This document shows, one piece after another, positions 18,844 through 28,188 of a stretch of 64,000 bases of DNA; the stretch's first letter is position 1, and the number at the start of each line of letters is the position of its first letter. Both the position numbers and the translations under genes were made by a program. The notes beneath the pieces were generated by a model, which was not told the origin of the DNA, did no database searches, and saw nothing but the letters and a program-made list of their open reading frames with translations. This DNA is from Borrelia puertoricensis. Its GTDB lineage: Bacteria; Spirochaetota; Spirochaetia; Borreliales; Borreliaceae. The stretch is taken from contig NZ_CP075379.1 of assembly GCF_023035875.1 (NCBI RefSeq), positions 186,001-250,000 of the forward strand, in the 5' to 3' direction.

Positions 18844-18882
18844 GAAACGGGACAAATACTTGATTGTATTGTGTCCCATTTC
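18844..18882 (+). terminator. long hairpin after hflC
   Basis: GAAACGGGACA-AATAC pairs with GTATT-GTGTCCCATTTC around a short loop, giving a stem of about 15 bp with a small bulge, starting 6 bases after the hflC stop. No long T run follows. It is the strongest hairpin in this area and is well placed to end the TlyC-hflKC transcript. Confidence 0.6.
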
Positions 18883-19169
18883 AGCAAATACTAAAAAGTA
18901 AAGATAATTTCACAAATAACAAATTTTAGTAAAAACACTGTAAAAGTTAAAACAATAATTATCACCATAAAATATACAATTATCTTTATCATATACTTTA
19001 TTATAATGTCCCAAAGACTGAAAACTAGTATTTACTATGTTTGATAATAACTAAAATTGACAAAAAAATTACTCACCCAAAAAATTACAAATAATTTTTT
19101 ATTGACAAAAAACTTTGTTTATGAAAAAATAACTTCTGTTAATAAAAAATTACAATGTCAAAAATTTTA
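18883..19169. other. A/T-rich spacer before tRNA-Phe, no gene
   Basis: No ORF with coding character is present. Two TTGACA hexamers stand at about 19058 and 19101, and a TACAAT at about 19152 sits at a suitable distance (18 bases) before the tRNA. These are candidate parts of the tRNA promoter, but no single pair has ideal spacing for both boxes. Confidence 0.4.
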
Positions 19170-19242
<73 letters not shown>

Positions 19243-19349
19243 ATATAAGTTAAAAGATTTTGTCTATACAATGCAGCCCACTTAAAAAAAGGAAGGATAA
19301 ACTTTAGGTATCAGCTGTTAAGAGGCTATATAAGATTATATAACAAGCA

Positions 19350-19415
19350 TAGCTGCATCTCAATTGATAAAGAATAGGATAAAATTCCTAACTCGTGCAT
19401 TCAATTGTCTTAGAC
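19350..19415 (+). pseudogene. decayed tRNA-like relic
   Basis: Bases 19355-19389 match the D arm and anticodon arm of the tRNA-Phe gene just upstream at 26 of 35 aligned positions with one gap. Many of the differences are G-to-A changes. The anticodon stem AGGA/TCCT is still paired, but its loop is one base short. The T arm (TCGTGCATTCAATTG) no longer pairs and I cannot find an acceptor stem. It looks like an old, dead tRNA copy, but chance similarity in A/T-rich DNA is possible. Confidence 0.45.
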
Positions 19416-19447
19416 AATAATACTTAAAGCTTTTAAGAGGGCTCTCA

Positions 19448-20992
19448 ATGATTTTCAAAGAAATAAAAAAAGTAGAAGATTTAACAGAAAAGGATATAAT
19501 TTTTTCAAATATTGGAAATATGGCCAAATTAAGTACAAGAGTAAATGAAAAAATAATCAAATTTTTAAATAAAGGTAACGTTTTACACATACCAGTAATC
19601 AATAATTACGAAAATATTCCACATGACAAACTAATAAATACAATTAATGAAGAACTTCTAAACAATGAAATAAATTTCCTAAAGGAAGAGCTAATAGAAG
19701 CATTAAAAGATATATATAAACCATTTTCAGAAAAAGATAAAATGTTTACAATCTCTGGAAGAAAAACATTAATTAATTTAAATACACTAATGGAAAAAGA
19801 ACCCGATCCTATCTATTTTAAGGAAATAATTGAGGGCAGTTTTAAGATTTTACCAAAACACAAAATAATATCTATTCAAAAGATATTACTAAAAATCTAT
19901 GATCATTTTGATTTCCAAAAAATCACAGAGAAAAACAATCTTAACAATACAAAAACAATAAAAAAATTATATCTACATTCAATTAGAAGAGATTATGAAT
20001 TTTGCAGGGAACAAATAAAAACAGAAGGCGACTCCATATTGATACATGCAATTGATACTACGATCTACTTTTTAACAACTATTGCACAATTAAATAAAGA
20101 AAGGGCTGCCAAAGATGCTCCACGATCAACATCAAAATTCTTTATCTACAAATCGCACTACACAGAATTCACAGAATTTTTCTACGATAATGACATTATA
20201 CTGCAAGCTGCACTTGGAGTACTATTACACCCAATTGGATTTATGCATATCACAATATTACAAAAAATAAGAGAAAAGATCAGTCTTAAAGACAAAAACA
20301 CAAAAGAAAAATATATGTCTAAAATAGAAATTTTAGAAAAAAGTATTAATATCTCTAAAAATCTATTCCGAATGAGAGAAGATATTTCTGCCATTACAAA
20401 GATGATAATAAATGGACAAAAAAGCTATCTTAACATCAAAAATCGTGCAGAAACAACCAAAAAAAAATTCACTCATGAGCTTATTAGAATTTTTTGCATA
20501 ATAGATACTTATGACGAAATGGTTAATCCAATTATAATCAAAGAACCCGTTAATCCCTTAGAAGCTATTAAATTTTTAACTGAAAACAGTGAACAATACT
20601 ATTGGACAAAAGATAACCCAGAAGAATACTTAAAAAACAAAAAATTCGACGTAGAAATGCTAAAAAATTTTCTAAAAATCCTCGCACCATTCGATTATGG
20701 AGCAATAGTAGATGTATACATAAAAGATTGCAATGAACCTTTATTTAAAGCAGTTGTTTTAAAGTATACAATAGGTATTTTTCCCATCATGTCCATTATC
20801 AAACACAAGGAAAAATTTTACAAAATTGGAGATATACTACTAAACCTTGAATCTAGAGAAATCATCACAAAGGGACAAAATGGAGACATTAAAACAAGTC
20901 CATTCAAAAATACAGATCAATTTGAATTAAGACACAACATTGAAGAACTTAAAAGTGATGAATTTCAACTTTTGACTCCTATGCAAGGTTAA
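19448..20992 (+). CDS. degenerate HD-GYP-like protein
   Basis: The 514-aa cytoplasmic protein has the layout of HD-GYP cyclic-di-GMP phosphodiesterases. There is an N-terminal region (about 1-45), then a helical domain with GVLLHPIGF near residue 260 where the family has LHDIGK. Further on come FCIIDTYDEM near 355, where the family has a D-x-YDA segment, and KFDVEMLKNFLKIL near 400 followed by a small C-terminal strand domain. The catalytic HD pair and the HHE/GYP motifs are missing. It may therefore bind a ligand or partner rather than cut. The family link is by overall pattern. The gene has its own ribosome-binding site (GAGGG) and faces rsmD. Confidence 0.6.
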   Translation: MIFKEIKKVEDLTEKDIIFSNIGNMAKLSTRVNEKIIKFLNKGNVLHIPVINNYENIPHDKLINTINEELLNNEINFLKEELIEALKDIYKPFSEKDKMFTISGRKTLINLNTLMEKEPDPIYFKEIIEGSFKILPKHKIISIQKILLKIYDHFDFQKITEKNNLNNTKTIKKLYLHSIRRDYEFCREQIKTEGDSILIHAIDTTIYFLTTIAQLNKERAAKDAPRSTSKFFIYKSHYTEFTEFFYDNDIILQAALGVLLHPIGFMHITILQKIREKISLKDKNTKEKYMSKIEILEKSINISKNLFRMREDISAITKMIINGQKSYLNIKNRAETTKKKFTHELIRIFCIIDTYDEMVNPIIIKEPVNPLEAIKFLTENSEQYYWTKDNPEEYLKNKKFDVEMLKNFLKILAPFDYGAIVDVYIKDCNEPLFKAVVLKYTIGIFPIMSIIKHKEKFYKIGDILLNLESREIITKGQNGDIKTSPFKNTDQFELRHNIEELKSDEFQLLTPMQG

Positions 20993-20997
20993 TAAGC

Positions 20998-21543
20998 CTA
21001 CACATAAGACTGAACTTTAAAAAAATCAAGTTTTGACCCCCCATACTTTCTAAAATCATATTTATAGAGTCTTAAAATATTGTTGTCCAAATTTTCTCTC
21101 GAAGGATAATGAATAATAATTTTTGCATCTTTATTTAAACTTTCATTTTCTGATATTATTTTAAGTAAATTCTCTTTCAAAGAATATCCAAAAGGCGGAT
21201 CAAGATAAATAAAATCATAAAAAAGATAACTCTTTTTAAGAAATAATTCAGCCTTCCTGAAAAAAAATTTGTAAGGTTCATTCACAACTTCAAAATTCTT
21301 AATCAAAACATTTTTAGAAAATTTATTGCAATCAACAAGATGAGCAAGATTAGCTCCCCTACTTAGAGCTTCAAGAGACATTATTCCCGTCCCTGCAAAT
21401 ACATCAAGAAAATTTGATCCTAAAATCTGATTTAAAAAAATGGAAAAAAATGCTTCTCTAACAATAGCCATCACAGGACGCACACCAACTATTTTAGGAA
21501 AATCAACCTTCCATCCCTTATATTTACCTGCACTTACATGCAT
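20998..21543 (-). CDS. rsmD: RsmD-type 16S rRNA guanine-N2 methyltransferase
   Basis: This SAM-dependent methyltransferase is predicted to methylate G966 of 16S rRNA. The 181-aa product has the N-terminal G-KYKGWK-V segment followed by RPVMAIVREAFFSIF, the SAM motif FLDVFAGTGIMSLEALSRGA (46-65) and the catalytic DPPFGY (about 118-123). Length and order match the RsmD family. It is convergent with the HD-GYP-like gene (5-base gap) and divergent from galU. Confidence 0.9.
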   Translation of the reverse strand: MHVSAGKYKGWKVDFPKIVGVRPVMAIVREAFFSIFLNQILGSNFLDVFAGTGIMSLEALSRGANLAHLVDCNKFSKNVLIKNFEVVNEPYKFFFRKAELFLKKSYLFYDFIYLDPPFGYSLKENLLKIISENESLNKDAKIIIHYPSRENLDNNILRLYKYDFRKYGGSKLDFFKVQSYV

Positions 21544-21598
21544 AAAAATAGATTTTAAATCATTTCCAAAAAAAATTAAATATTTACAATTTAAATTT

Positions 21599-21607
21599 TG
21601 ATATAAT
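21599..21607 (+). promoter_or_regulatory. extended -10 promoter of galU
   Basis: TGATATAAT is a perfect extended -10 element (TG, one base, TATAAT), 22 bases before the galU ATG. No good -35 box lies at 17 bases, as is common for extended -10 promoters. It would give a leader of about 15 bases holding the AGAGAG ribosome-binding site. Confidence 0.6.
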
Positions 21608-21628
21608 TTTAATTAAGAGAGAAAAAAC

Positions 21629-22459
21629 ATGAAAGGTATTATTTTAGCTGCGGGATATGGAACAAGGTTCTTACCCATAACAAAAACTATTCCAAAAGAA
21701 ATGCTGCCAATTTTAAACAAACCATCAATTGATTACATTATTGAAGAATTTACTAGTTCTGGAATCAAAGAAATACTAATAATAACTTCAAGAAGAAAAA
21801 GTGTTTTAGACAATTATTTTGATAGAGAAATTGAACTCGAAATTGTATTTACCAAAGAATGTAAAAAAGACTTGCTAGAAAAAATCAAACTTAAAGACAT
21901 TAATGTTAGCTTTATAAGGCAAAATGAAATGATGGGCACAGGTCATGCTCTACTGCATGCAAAACCCTGGATAGGAACTGAAAATGTAATAGTCGCATAC
22001 CCTGACGATTTACATGTTGGATCACCATCCTTAACAACACAATTAATAGAATTGCATAAAAAAACTGGAAAAAACATATTATCTGTTATTGAAAATCCTA
22101 AAGACATTAACAGATATGGAGTAATAAAATTAAATAAAGACAATATTCATGTCAAAGACATAGTAGAGAAGCCAGAAATTGGAAAAGAACCAAGCAACAA
22201 AGCATCTATCGGAAGATTCTTATATACCCATGAATTTTTCAAATTTTTAGAAGAAGGTTTTAAAATTCACCAAAAAGGAGAATATCATCATATTTATGCC
22301 TTAAGAAAACTCATGTCTGAGAACAAAGTATTATACAAAGAAATAGAAGGTGAAAGACTTGATATAGGCGATATTGGGGGATATTTAGAAGCGATAATCA
22401 AAATTGCAAAACGTGATGATAAATTACTACAAATCATTAAAGATTCACTAAGGAACTAA
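21629..22459 (+). CDS. galU: UTP--glucose-1-phosphate uridylyltransferase
   Basis: GalU/GtaB makes UDP-glucose from UTP and glucose-1-phosphate, the donor for Borrelia glycolipids. The 276-aa product has GIILAAGYGTRFLPITK at its start, the pyrophosphorylase KEMLPI motif, MGTGHALLHA (about 105-114), YPDDLHVG with the metal-binding aspartate, and VEKPEIG. The length is typical of the bacterial family. The next gene starts at the base after its stop codon, so they are co-transcribed. Confidence 0.94.
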   Translation: MKGIILAAGYGTRFLPITKTIPKEMLPILNKPSIDYIIEEFTSSGIKEILIITSRRKSVLDNYFDREIELEIVFTKECKKDLLEKIKLKDINVSFIRQNEMMGTGHALLHAKPWIGTENVIVAYPDDLHVGSPSLTTQLIELHKKTGKNILSVIENPKDINRYGVIKLNKDNIHVKDIVEKPEIGKEPSNKASIGRFLYTHEFFKFLEEGFKIHQKGEYHHIYALRKLMSENKVLYKEIEGERLDIGDIGGYLEAIIKIAKRDDKLLQIIKDSLRN

Positions 22460-24145
22460 ATGAAGATAGTACCAAAATATCAAGAATTTTATAATTCTCT
22501 TAGCATATTAAAAAAATATATAAATATAAACATAGAAGAAAAAATTTTAAAATATAGCATTTTATCAAAACTTTACAAGCTCAATGAAGAAGAAATTCAA
22601 AATCTTATAAAAATAAGTCAAGATTATGAACTTAAAAAAAACAAAATCAATATCACACTTGAAGAATATTATTATGAAAAAATACAAGACAAAAAAATAA
22701 AAAATTGGATACTAGAAATAATTAGAGAAAAAAATTCATTACAAATAAAAAAAGAAACAAATCTTATCAGTAAAAGATCTGGGATAACATATAAATTAAA
22801 TTCCACCAACTTTTTAAAAATAATTGAAATACAAAATAATAGCAAATACACACAAGAAAAAAAAGAATTATATAAACAATTAATATTAAATTTCTCTAGT
22901 AACTTAAAAATAGAAAATCTAGAACCAACAATAGACATATTAATAGCTGTAAAACATAGAAACAAGGAAAAAATTAAAGGCATACTAAAATATAATCAAT
23001 CATTTCAAAGATTATTTAAATCAAGTTTAGGAAAAAAACAAAGTAGAGTAATAAAACTAAAAAAATTACTCATATTAACCTACTGGCCAGTAGGATGTTT
23101 ATCCAAATCACTTTTCAATAAAATCTTAACAAAACATTACAAATACATAATAGATGAAGTTTTAACTCTCAAGTATGATGAGATCCTAAAATACCTAAAA
23201 ACAATTAAAACTTTCAGTCTTAATGAAATTTTTTATAAAGGATCAAATAAAAATTCTAATTTCAACTATTTTTTTAGTGAATTTATGAAATATACCCCTA
23301 AAGATTTTCAAAACACTTTAAAAACTTATTTATTTTCACTCGAAAAAACTGCAATAAAACAATATCTAGAATGGTTTTTTAAAAACAAAGTACCAAATGA
23401 ATGGGAAGATTTCATCTTTGCAATTGAATATCTTGAAACACATAAACTGCTCAACCTAAGTTTAAATATCAAAGATATCATCATAGCAAAATTTAAAGCA
23501 GAAGAATTTTTTGTATCTTTTGAAAAAATGAACTTCAATCCATACAAAAATTCAAAAATATTTCAAAATAAAAATATAAAAAGAATATTTTTACAAAATG
23601 TAATAAATTATATAAAAAACAACTCAACAAAAATAGATACATACGGATGGATTGCATTTTATATTTACGCAGATAAAAATGACAAAGCAAAATTCTCAAA
23701 AGATATAAAAAACTTTTTTGAGAACAAAAAACTTGAAATTCAAAATCAAATATTTGTATATTTTTTATCCTTTTATCCAAATATTGATAAAAAACATTTT
23801 GAATTCATATCAGAAATAATGATACACCTCGATAAAGATAAAATTTCAATACCTCAAGAAATAATAAAAATGCAAGAAATAAGTCCTTACAGATTAAATT
23901 ATCGTAAATCATACATTTTTGTCAAATCATTAATTTTAAGAACAAGAGTACTTAAAATATTACATAAAAACATTAAACTAGCATTGCTACTTAAACTAGA
24001 AGAATTTAAAATTGAAACATTACTACCTGCCATATGCTATATTATTTGTTATTCCAAACCAAATGCATTAAAAGAAGAAAAAACAATATCATCCGAAAAA
24101 AAAGAAGAAATAATGAAATTTATTACATTTTTAACTAAAGAATAA
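22460..24145 (+). CDS. conserved hypothetical protein downstream of galU
   Basis: The 561-aa protein is not recognised. It is lysine-rich and predicted almost fully helical, with no signal peptide and no convincing membrane segment, so it should be cytoplasmic. Its first codon directly follows the galU stop (TAAATG). The same gene appears to occupy this place in B. burgdorferi (BB0208 by memory), so it is a real Borrelia-specific gene rather than a chance frame. Nothing in it suggests a nucleotide-binding or catalytic motif. Confidence 0.72.
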   Translation: MKIVPKYQEFYNSLSILKKYININIEEKILKYSILSKLYKLNEEEIQNLIKISQDYELKKNKINITLEEYYYEKIQDKKIKNWILEIIREKNSLQIKKETNLISKRSGITYKLNSTNFLKIIEIQNNSKYTQEKKELYKQLILNFSSNLKIENLEPTIDILIAVKHRNKEKIKGILKYNQSFQRLFKSSLGKKQSRVIKLKKLLILTYWPVGCLSKSLFNKILTKHYKYIIDEVLTLKYDEILKYLKTIKTFSLNEIFYKGSNKNSNFNYFFSEFMKYTPKDFQNTLKTYLFSLEKTAIKQYLEWFFKNKVPNEWEDFIFAIEYLETHKLLNLSLNIKDIIIAKFKAEEFFVSFEKMNFNPYKNSKIFQNKNIKRIFLQNVINYIKNNSTKIDTYGWIAFYIYADKNDKAKFSKDIKNFFENKKLEIQNQIFVYFLSFYPNIDKKHFEFISEIMIHLDKDKISIPQEIIKMQEISPYRLNYRKSYIFVKSLILRTRVLKILHKNIKLALLLKLEEFKIETLLPAICYIICYSKPNALKEEKTISSEKKEEIMKFITFLTKE

Positions 24146-24185
24146 AATAAATTTGATTTTAAGGCACTATGAAATATAGAAATAT

Positions 24186-24199
24186 TTACTTTAAAGTAA
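24186..24199. promoter_or_regulatory. 14-bp palindrome before the TPR-repeat gene
   Basis: TTACTTTAAAGTAA is a perfect palindrome 22 bases before the ATG at 24222, next to TAAAAT, a possible -10 box. It may be an operator, although short palindromes are common in such A/T-rich DNA. Confidence 0.3.
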
Positions 24200-24221
24200 T
24201 AAAATAGTACTTATAAAAGAT

Positions 24222-25838
24222 ATGAATAAATGTTTATTATTGCTTAAAAAGCTGATTGTCTTGCTTATTTTATTACTTAATTCAGATTTGGCATACTCTC
24301 AAAGATTAATTAGAATTGGACAAGAAGAGATAAAAAATAAAAATTATTCACAAGCAATAAAAATCCTAAGTGAAGCCATTCAGAAATATCCAAAAGTACA
24401 AAACGGCTACTATTTTCTAGCAATAGCCTATAGAGAAAATAATCAACTAACAGAAGCAGAAGGAGCTCTGCTTGATGGAATTGCAATAGGAGGAGACATT
24501 GATTATAAGTTATATTTTGAACTGGGTAACATAATGTTCAAACGAGGTGAGGGTTATTACAACCTAGCAATCAAATATTATTCCAATTCAGTTAAAAATA
24601 TGCCCAATTATGACAAAGCACTTCTTAACAGAGCAAATTCTTATGTTGAACAAGGAAAAATTAATTTTAAGGAAAAAAATTACAAAAATGCATGGGATTC
24701 ATACACTATGGCAATCCATGATTATTCACAATTTATTACATTAAGATATGAAAGTGAAAAAAAAAATGCTATTCTCCACATGATCGCTCTGTTAAGAAAT
24801 AAAAAAGCCGCTCTTGAAGAACTTGACAAAAGTCTTAAAAACAGAAATGAATACATTGCCACAGAACAGCAAAATGATAAAGATAACAAACAAGAACATA
24901 TGAGCAAAAATGATAAAGATAACAAACAAGAACATATGAGCAAAAATGATAAAGATAACAAACAAGAACATATGAGCAAAAATGATAAAGATAACAAACA
25001 AGAACATATGAGTAAAAATGATAAAGATAATAAACAAGAACATATGAGTAAAAATGATAAAGATAATAAACAAGAACATATGAGTAAAAATGATAAAGAT
25101 AACAAACAAGAACATATGAGCAAAAATGATAAAGATAACAAACAAGAACATATGAGCAAAAATGATAAAGATAACAAACAAGAACATATGAGTAAAAACG
25201 ATAAAGGTAACAAACAAGAACATATGAGCAAAAATGATAAAGATAACAAACAAGAACATATGAGCAAAAATGATAAAGATAACAAACAAGAACATATGAG
25301 CAAAAATGATAAAGATAACAAACAAGAACATATGAGTAAAAATGATAAAGATAATAAACAAGAACATATGAGTAAAAATGATAAAGATAACAAACAAGAA
25401 CATATGAGTAAAAATGATAAAGATAACAAACAAGAACATATGAGTAAAAATGATAAAGATAACAAACAAGAACATATGAGCAAAAATGATAAAGATAACA
25501 AACAAGAACATATGAGTAAAAATGATAAAGATAACAAACAAGAACATATGAGTAAAAATGATAAAGATAATAAACAAGAACATATGAGTAAAAATGATAA
25601 AGATAATAAACAAGAACATATGAGTAAAAATGATAAAGATAACAAACAAGAACATATGAGTAAAAATGATAAAGATAACAAACAAGAACATATGAGCAAA
25701 AATGATAAAGATAACAAACAAGAACATGAAAAGAAAAAAACAATGTTAAAAAACAAATTTGAAGATAATTTAAAAACAGATTTTTTAATTGAACTAGACA
25801 AAATTAATTGGCAAGAGGAGTTGAATATAGATGAATAA
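24222..25838 (+). CDS. exported TPR protein with 12-residue tandem repeats
   Basis: The 538-aa product has a signal peptide (1-26, ending LAYSQ), about four TPR units (residues 27-190), a short link, then 23 full and one partial copy of NDKDNKQEHMSK (residues 218-502) and a 37-residue acidic/basic tail. The repeat is zwitterionic and very hydrophilic, so it is probably extended or helical and solvent-exposed. The gene lies at the place of BB0209/lmp1 and overlaps the next TPR gene by 8 bases. Export suggests a periplasmic or surface role, possibly with variable length. The array is stop-free on the other strand too, which creates false reading frames there. Confidence 0.82.
   Translation: MNKCLLLLKKLIVLLILLLNSDLAYSQRLIRIGQEEIKNKNYSQAIKILSEAIQKYPKVQNGYYFLAIAYRENNQLTEAEGALLDGIAIGGDIDYKLYFELGNIMFKRGEGYYNLAIKYYSNSVKNMPNYDKALLNRANSYVEQGKINFKEKNYKNAWDSYTMAIHDYSQFITLRYESEKKNAILHMIALLRNKKAALEELDKSLKNRNEYIATEQQNDKDNKQEHMSKNDKDNKQEHMSKNDKDNKQEHMSKNDKDNKQEHMSKNDKDNKQEHMSKNDKDNKQEHMSKNDKDNKQEHMSKNDKDNKQEHMSKNDKDNKQEHMSKNDKGNKQEHMSKNDKDNKQEHMSKNDKDNKQEHMSKNDKDNKQEHMSKNDKDNKQEHMSKNDKDNKQEHMSKNDKDNKQEHMSKNDKDNKQEHMSKNDKDNKQEHMSKNDKDNKQEHMSKNDKDNKQEHMSKNDKDNKQEHMSKNDKDNKQEHMSKNDKDNKQEHMSKNDKDNKQEHEKKKTMLKNKFEDNLKTDFLIELDKINWQEELNIDE
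24873..25727 (+). repeat. 36-bp in-frame tandem repeat, 23.75 copies
   Basis: The unit of 36 bases encodes NDKDNKQEHMSK. Twenty-three complete copies run from 24873 to 25700, followed by a 27-base partial copy. Copies differ almost only at two silent sites (AAC/AAT and AGC/AGT). The tenth copy (25197-25232) has the only amino-acid change, D to G, plus a silent AAC. The uniformity points to recent expansion or homogenisation. The phase is kept because 36 is a multiple of three. Confidence 0.98.
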
Positions 25839-28188
25839 AAGAAAAAATTTACCCATACTAATAATTTTAATAATATTACTTATTGCTTCATTTGGAGGAC
25901 TTGGTTATTACGTATATAAAGAACGCCTAAATAAAAACAATCAAGAAATAATGCTAAATGAAGTAAAAAACAGCGTTATGGACAGAAATTATAAAAAAGC
26001 ACACTCAATAACAAAAATTCTAAAAGATAAATACCCGCACAATGCAGATATTGCAATGCTTGAAAACACTCTTTCCGAACTTGCAAATAACAGTCCTTTT
26101 GAATCAAAAGATTTACAAAAAGATACGGCTAATCAAATATTAGATAAAATACAAGGAAAACAACAATCAATACCTATTAACAATGAAAATTCTGAAATTG
26201 CTTTTAACAATAGATATATAAAAGATACTACAAAAATAGAAAATTACGCTGATAGGAAAGATGATACTGGAATTGAAAACGAAGACATTTTAGAATTTAA
26301 TCAAAACACAATACCTGAGAACTTAAGAAAAAACATAAATAAAATAGCAAAACAACAAGAATCAAGTCCAAACAACGATAAATCTATTGAGAATAAAAAA
26401 AATCTATTTAACTTAAAAAAACTAAAAGAAAATCTCAACAAAGAATTAAATCAAACCAAGCCCACTCAGTTCAACACTACAAAACAAGTCATAAAAACAC
26501 ACGAACAAAATGAAGATAAACCTATAAAAAAGAATACAGATGGCTCTAGGGAAAATAAAACAAAACAAATTGACAAAGTTGTAGAAATTTCTCCCTCTAT
26601 CAAACCAAAAAATAAAAAAGAGACCCCAAACACAAAAGATGCTCATAAAAATCAAATAATCGAAAAAATAGAGAGACCTTATAGTTATGTAATAAAAAAA
26701 GTACTCTATGAAATATTAGATAACATTAATACCGGGAATCCCTCACTTGCCAAAGAAAGACTTAATGAACTTATTAAAAAAGGATTGAGTTACAAATTCA
26801 ATAAAGTTAATGACTTAATTGATAAACTACAAACCCAAGAAGCGGCCAATCTCTTAATTAGATTAATAAAACAAGATATAGAGCCAAATTCAATAAGTAT
26901 AGAAAAAGCTCCTTCCAAAAAGGAGCTTTTAAAGCAAAAACAACCCAAAGAAGAAAAATTCCCTATAAAAGATCACTTAACAGATAATCAAATAAAAATG
27001 AAAGAAGAACCTAAAATACATGCAAACCATATTAGTCAAACCTCAATAGAATTACAATCTCTTAAAATGCTAGCATCAACAAATGAAGAACAAAAAGATT
27101 TCAAAAAAGCCGAAGAAATTTATGAAAAAATTGCAAATATTACAAACAAAGCAGAAGATCACTACAAAGTCGGAATAATGAAATTTAAACTTAAAAAATA
27201 TGAAGAATCAATAAAAGCATTTGATAAAACAATATCATTAAATCCAAAGCATAAAAAAGCATATACAAATAAAGGAACAAGCTTAATATTGTCAAATAAA
27301 CCAAAACAAGCAATTGAAGCTTTCAAAAAGGCAATTACAATCGACCCAAATTATGATACTGCCTACTATAAAAAAGGAATAGCAGAAGAACAAAACAATG
27401 ACAAACAAAATGCTTTTTTAAGTTTCAAAAAAGCTTATGAGATTACAAAAAATCCTCATTACGCTTTAAAAACAGGAATTATTGCAAACTATATTGGGGA
27501 TTTTAAAAACAGCGAAAAATATCTAGACAAAGCAAGTACTTCGATAAAAGAAAAAAACGATATTATGTTTTATAATCTAGCAATAGCAAAATTTGAAAAT
27601 GATAATCTTAATGAATCACTAATAAGTATCAATAAAGCCCTTGACATAAATCCAGAAAAATCTGAGTACTTATATTTAAAAGCATCTATTTATTTGACTA
27701 AAGAAAATTATAATGAAGCAATACCACTCTACAATAGTGTAATTTTAAAAAATTCTGAAAATATTACGGCTCATATCAATCTAGCAAGAGCATACGAAAA
27801 ATCAGGCAATGAACCAAAAGCAATTGAAACTCTTGAGAAAATTAGCAATAAAAATCATTTATTAGCACTAAACAATCTTGGCATACTTTATAAAAATCAA
27901 GGAAACTATCAAAAAGCAATAGAAATTTTTCAAAAAGCAGAAGCTCACTCAAGTCTTGAAGCAAAATACAATCTTGCAACTGCCTTGATTGCTATTAAAG
28001 ATAATAAAAGAGCTATGGAAAAATTAAAAGAATACATTAAAATAAATCCAAACAACCCAGAAGCTCTACATGCATTAGGCATAATAGAATATAATGATAA
28101 TGGGAATGATAAAATACTTAAAGAAGTTATCAACAAATTTCCCAATTACAAACAAAATAAAACAATAATAAAAATTATAGGCAAATGA
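25831..28188 (+). CDS. Lmp1-like TPR membrane protein
   Basis: The 785-aa product starts with a basic stretch and one membrane segment (about 7-28), so it is anchored with the bulk outside the cytoplasm. Residues 30-400 are lysine-, asparagine- and glutamate-rich and low in complexity. From about residue 405 to the end there are some ten TPR units, for example [15 protein letters not shown] and [13 protein letters not shown]. This matches the C-terminal part of the Borrelia surface-located protein Lmp1 (BB0210), but the tandem repeats sit in the preceding gene. It overlaps that gene by 8 bases and mutL by 4 bases. Confidence 0.8.
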   Translation: MNKRKNLPILIILIILLIASFGGLGYYVYKERLNKNNQEIMLNEVKNSVMDRNYKKAHSITKILKDKYPHNADIAMLENTLSELANNSPFESKDLQKDTANQILDKIQGKQQSIPINNENSEIAFNNRYIKDTTKIENYADRKDDTGIENEDILEFNQNTIPENLRKNINKIAKQQESSPNNDKSIENKKNLFNLKKLKENLNKELNQTKPTQFNTTKQVIKTHEQNEDKPIKKNTDGSRENKTKQIDKVVEISPSIKPKNKKETPNTKDAHKNQIIEKIERPYSYVIKKVLYEILDNINTGNPSLAKERLNELIKKGLSYKFNKVNDLIDKLQTQEAANLLIRLIKQDIEPNSISIEKAPSKKELLKQKQPKEEKFPIKDHLTDNQIKMKEEPKIHANHISQTSIELQSLKMLASTNEEQKDFKKAEEIYEKIANITNKAEDHYKVGIMKFKLKKYEESIKAFDKTISLNPKHKKAYTNKGTSLILSNKPKQAIEAFKKAITIDPNYDTAYYKKGIAEEQNNDKQNAFLSFKKAYEITKNPHYALKTGIIANYIGDFKNSEKYLDKASTSIKEKNDIMFYNLAIAKFENDNLNESLISINKALDINPEKSEYLYLKASIYLTKENYNEAIPLYNSVILKNSENITAHINLARAYEKSGNEPKAIETLEKISNKNHLLALNNLGILYKNQGNYQKAIEIFQKAEAHSSLEAKYNLATALIAIKDNKRAMEKLKEYIKINPNNPEALHALGIIEYNDNGNDKILKEVINKFPNYKQNKTIIKIIGK

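Noticed and set aside
24873..25727. CRISPR array
   Set aside because: The repeat is directly adjacent with no spacers, in phase with an ORF, and no cas genes are near.
24722..25801. Long stop-free frames on the minus strand across the repeat array
   Set aside because: A 36-base unit without stop codons in a given frame stays open for the whole array. The frames read as monotonous hydrophobic repeats and have no ribosome-binding site, so they are shadows of the plus-strand gene.
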